NCBI GenBank assembly: GCA_016178435.1
Contig: JACOTK010000252.1
Span: 1-6,516, forward strand
Reading direction: 5' to 3'
Source of the DNA: Actinomycetota bacterium
GTDB taxonomy: Bacteria; Actinomycetota; Acidimicrobiia; Acidimicrobiales; CADCSY01
DNA: 6,516 nt
Shown: positions 4,466 to 6,516 of the stretch, piece by piece
Layout of the letters: the number at the start of each line of letters is the position of its first letter
How positions within the stretch are numbered: position 1 is the stretch's first letter
Position numbers and translations under genes: made by a program
The notes under the pieces: generated by a model
The model's database searches: none
What the model was told of the DNA's origin: nothing
The model's input: the letters and a program-made list of their open reading frames with translations, nothing else

Positions 4466-6511
4466 ATGAGTGATTCGGTTCTCGAGCGTTCGGTTCTCGA
4501 GCGCAAAGAGCGAGATGAGCTGCAGCTGATCGCGAGGGCAATGGGAGCGTCACCGACGTCCCGGGCGCGCAAGGCCGATCTTGTCGACCTCATCCTGACG
4601 ACCGCAGGCATCATCTCGGTTCCCGGGGAGACCAACGGCTCGGAGCCGACCAAGCCGACCGAGCCGGTCGCGCGTCGAGCGTCGAACGCCCGCTCGTCCA
4701 CCCCGCTCGTCGGGGCACCGGAGCTCGAGGAGCCGGCGCCTGTCGCCGGAACACCCGGTGACACGCTCGTGTTCGAGGCCAGGGAGAGCTCAGAGGCCGG
4801 GGACAGCTCCGATCGAGCCCTATCCGAGTCGTCGAGCGAAGACGCCGCGCCTCCGACAGACGCGCCTGCCGGCAACTCGGGCCACGAGACCTTTCACCGC
4901 GACACGCTCGACACCGATCCCGATCCGAACACCACCACGAGTGCCGACACCGGCTCGAGTGCGCGGGCAAACGGCGATGCCACCTCGAACGGCTCACCCC
5001 CGGCCGATGCCGACTCATCCGGGACCGACTCATCAGGGACCGACTCATCAGGGACCGACGGAGAGGCCACCGACGTCGTCGTGACGCCGGCGGAGCTCGC
5101 CGGTGAGCCGTCCGAGACCGACCAGGACCAGGGCACGGGAGCTTCCAACGGCAACGGAGGGGCCCGGCGCCCGAACGGCCCCCGTGGACCCGGCGGCGGT
5201 GACCGACCGCGCCAGGACCGACCACGCAATGACGACGCCGACGGCGAGCCCGGCAACCGCCGACGCCGACGCCGAGGTCGAGGCGATCAGCGTCCGGAAC
5301 GAGGCGATCAGCGTCCGGAACGAGGCGAGCAACGGCCCGATCGCGAACGAGGCGATCAACGTCCCGACGAGCAGTGGTCCGGCGAGCCGCTCGCCTGCGA
5401 GGGACTTCTCGACCTGCGTGATGACGGTTACGGCTTCGTCCGCACCAAGGGTTACCTCGCCGGCAGTGACGATGTCTACGTCTCGGTGAAGCAGACCCGC
5501 CAGTTCGGGTTGCGCAAAGGCGACTACCTCGTCGGCGCAAGCCGTCCTGCGCTCCGCAACGAGAAGAATCCCGCCCTGTTGCGCATCGATCAGGTCAACG
5601 GCCGGGACCCCGAGGAGATGAAGTCCCGTCCTCGTTTCGAGAGCCTTACGCCGCTGTTCCCCGACGCCAAGTTGCGCCTCGAGACGCCGGGCGATCCCTC
5701 GAACATGACCGCGCGCATCATCGATCTGATCGCGCCGATCGGCAAGGGCCAGCGGGGGTTGATCGTGTCTCCTCCCAAGGCCGGCAAGACCACGATCATG
5801 AAGCAGATCGTGAAGTCGATCGAGGCCAACAACCCCGATGTGCATCTCATGGTGCTCCTGGTGGATGAGCGTCCCGAGGAGGTCACCGACATGCGCCGTT
5901 CCACCCACGGCGAGGTCATTGCCTCCACCTTCGATCGTCCCGCCGATGAGCACACCGCGGTCGCCGAGCTGACCATCGAGCGGGCAAAGCGTCTCGTCGA
6001 GGACGGCAGGGATGTTGTCATCGTGTTGGACGGCATCACACGGCTCGCCCGGGCCTACAACCTTGCGGCGCCGGCCACGGGCCGCATCATGTCCGGCGGT
6101 ATCGACTCGGGCGCTCTGTACCCACCAAAGAAGTTCTTCGGCTCGGCGCGCAACATCGAGGAGGGTGGCTCGCTCACCATTCTCGCCACCGCGCTGATCG
6201 AGACGGGCTCCAAGATGGACGAGGTCATCTTCGAGGAGTTCAAGGGGACCGGCAACATGGAGCTCCGCCTCGACCGAAGGCTCGCCGAGCGACGGATCTA
6301 TCCGGCCATCGACGTCGACGCGAGCTCGACGCGCCACGAGGAGCTGCTCTTCGACCGCAAGCAGCTCCAGCAGGTCTGGCGCGTGCGGCGTGCGCTCAAC
6401 GCCCTGTCCTCCGAGGGCGCCTCACCCAGTGCAGCACTGGAGCGTCTCATGGACGGGATGAAGACCTTCGCCTCCAACGACGAGTTCCTCGCCGAGGCCG
6501 CCAAGGTCTGA
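4466..6511 (+). CDS. rho: Transcription termination factor Rho
   Basis: A 681-residue hexameric RNA-dependent ATPase that releases transcripts by tracking along RNA. Order: Rho N-terminal helical domain (about residues 10-48); a long low-complexity insertion (about 50-305), first Ser/Asp/Thr/Glu-rich, then Gly/Arg/Asn-rich with an RRRRRR run; the OB-fold primary RNA-binding domain (about 306-365, DGYGFVR); and the RecA-type motor. Walker A is SPPKAGKTT with Lys441, and Walker B is VVIVLDGITRLARAYN with Asp522. The Q- and R-loop regions (MSGGIDSGALYPPKKFFG; EEFKGTGNMEL) are conserved, so the motor should be active. E. coli Rho is 419 residues; the extra length is the insertion, as in other Actinomycetota, where this region adds RNA contacts. 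The codons after the start carry a 15-bp tandem duplication. The stop is 5 bases from the window end. Confidence 0.98.
   Translation: MSDSVLERSVLERKERDELQLIARAMGASPTSRARKADLVDLILTTAGIISVPGETNGSEPTKPTEPVARRASNARSSTPLVGAPELEEPAPVAGTPGDTLVFEARESSEAGDSSDRALSESSSEDAAPPTDAPAGNSGHETFHRDTLDTDPDPNTTTSADTGSSARANGDATSNGSPPADADSSGTDSSGTDSSGTDGEATDVVVTPAELAGEPSETDQDQGTGASNGNGGARRPNGPRGPGGGDRPRQDRPRNDDADGEPGNRRRRRRGRGDQRPERGDQRPERGEQRPDRERGDQRPDEQWSGEPLACEGLLDLRDDGYGFVRTKGYLAGSDDVYVSVKQTRQFGLRKGDYLVGASRPALRNEKNPALLRIDQVNGRDPEEMKSRPRFESLTPLFPDAKLRLETPGDPSNMTARIIDLIAPIGKGQRGLIVSPPKAGKTTIMKQIVKSIEANNPDVHLMVLLVDERPEEVTDMRRSTHGEVIASTFDRPADEHTAVAELTIERAKRLVEDGRDVVIVLDGITRLARAYNLAAPATGRIMSGGIDSGALYPPKKFFGSARNIEEGGSLTILATALIETGSKMDEVIFEEFKGTGNMELRLDRRLAERRIYPAIDVDASSTRHEELLFDRKQLQQVWRVRRALNALSSEGASPSAALERLMDGMKTFASNDEFLAEAAKV
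4474..4503 (+). repeat. Perfect 15-bp tandem duplication at the start of rho
   Basis: TTCGGTTCTCGAGCG occurs twice without a gap (4474-4488, 4489-4503). In protein it duplicates SVLER at residues 4-8 and 9-13. It keeps the frame and probably arose by replication slippage. Confidence 0.9.
5012..5056 (+). repeat. Three 15-bp tandem repeats within rho (DSSGT units)
   Basis: GACTCATCMGGGACC is present three times at 5012, 5027 and 5042; copies 2 and 3 are identical and copy 1 differs by one base (TCC for TCA). They encode DSSGT three times (residues 183-197) in the acidic half of the Rho insertion. Confidence 0.92.
5279..5368 (+). repeat. 21-bp repeats within rho (RGDQRPE units)
   Basis: Units start at 5279, 5300, 5321 and 5348, with 6 extra bases before the last. 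The first two are identical at DNA level (CGAGGCGATCAGCGTCCGGAA); the third and fourth have diverged. They encode RGDQRPE, RGDQRPE, RGEQRPD and RGDQRPD (residues 272-301), an RGG-like basic stretch directly before the OB fold. Confidence 0.92.
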
Positions 6512-6516
6512 CCGGA

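Noticed and set aside
4206..4469. An 87-codon frame in the rho leader with a signal-peptide-like hydrophobic stretch
   Set aside because: Its start lies inside the predicted -10 box, it has no ribosome-binding site, and the hydrophobic run simply reflects translation of the C/T-rich tract.
5048..6337. A 429-codon open frame antisense to rho
   Set aside because: Rho is certain on the + strand; the antisense repeats (such as TLIASFR) are just the mirror of the RGDQRPE repeats.

Overview
The window is GC-rich and shows the codon bias and gene set of an actinobacterium, probably a member of Acidimicrobiia (inferred from style and gene types, not from a database match). The clearest taxon clue is the transcription terminator Rho, which carries a very long acidic then Gly/Arg-rich N-terminal insertion typical of Actinomycetota. 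Likely leaderless promoters and a mycobacterial-style EchA protein fit this.

Layout. Bases 1-1240 look like an eroded mobile or accessory region: the tail of an unidentified reading frame (3-92, +), the C-terminal third of a tyrosine recombinase (about 161-436, -), a nucleotidyltransferase gene cut by an internal deletion and run into that recombinase (about 436-599, -), an intact XRE-type helix-turn-helix gene (592-912, -) with a palindromic putative operator, and a divergent small frame beginning with a CCHC-type cysteine/histidine motif (998-1228, +). Bases 1241-6516 are ordinary core genome, all on the + strand: an enoyl-CoA hydratase/isomerase family protein (1287-2069), an ApgM-type phosphoglycerate mutase family protein (2119-3267), a zinc-finger rhomboid membrane protease (3264-4142, overlapping apgM by 4 bases) and rho (4466-6511).

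How the parts relate. The HTH and nucleotidyltransferase genes form an overlapping pair resembling a toxin-antitoxin-like or regulator/NTase module, but the nucleotidyltransferase is dead: its reading frame breaks exactly where the catalytic DxD should be. The apgM-rhomboid pair is translationally coupled. In many actinobacteria the gene next to rho is the homoserine kinase thrB; here an ApgM-type protein occupies nearly that place, and part of the bacterial ApgM family has been proposed to act as a non-orthologous homoserine kinase, so its label as a glycolytic enzyme deserves a check.

Regulation. Three starts (HTH, enoyl-CoA hydratase, apgM) have a -10-like hexamer placed exactly so that transcription would begin on the A of ATG, i.e. 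leaderless mRNAs. By contrast, rho has a predicted leader of about 250 nt with a C/U-rich, rut-like tract and two copies of an 8-base element that could pair alternatively with one upstream segment, suggesting autoregulation. No RNA genes, CRISPR arrays, intact insertion sequences or convincing intrinsic terminators were seen.
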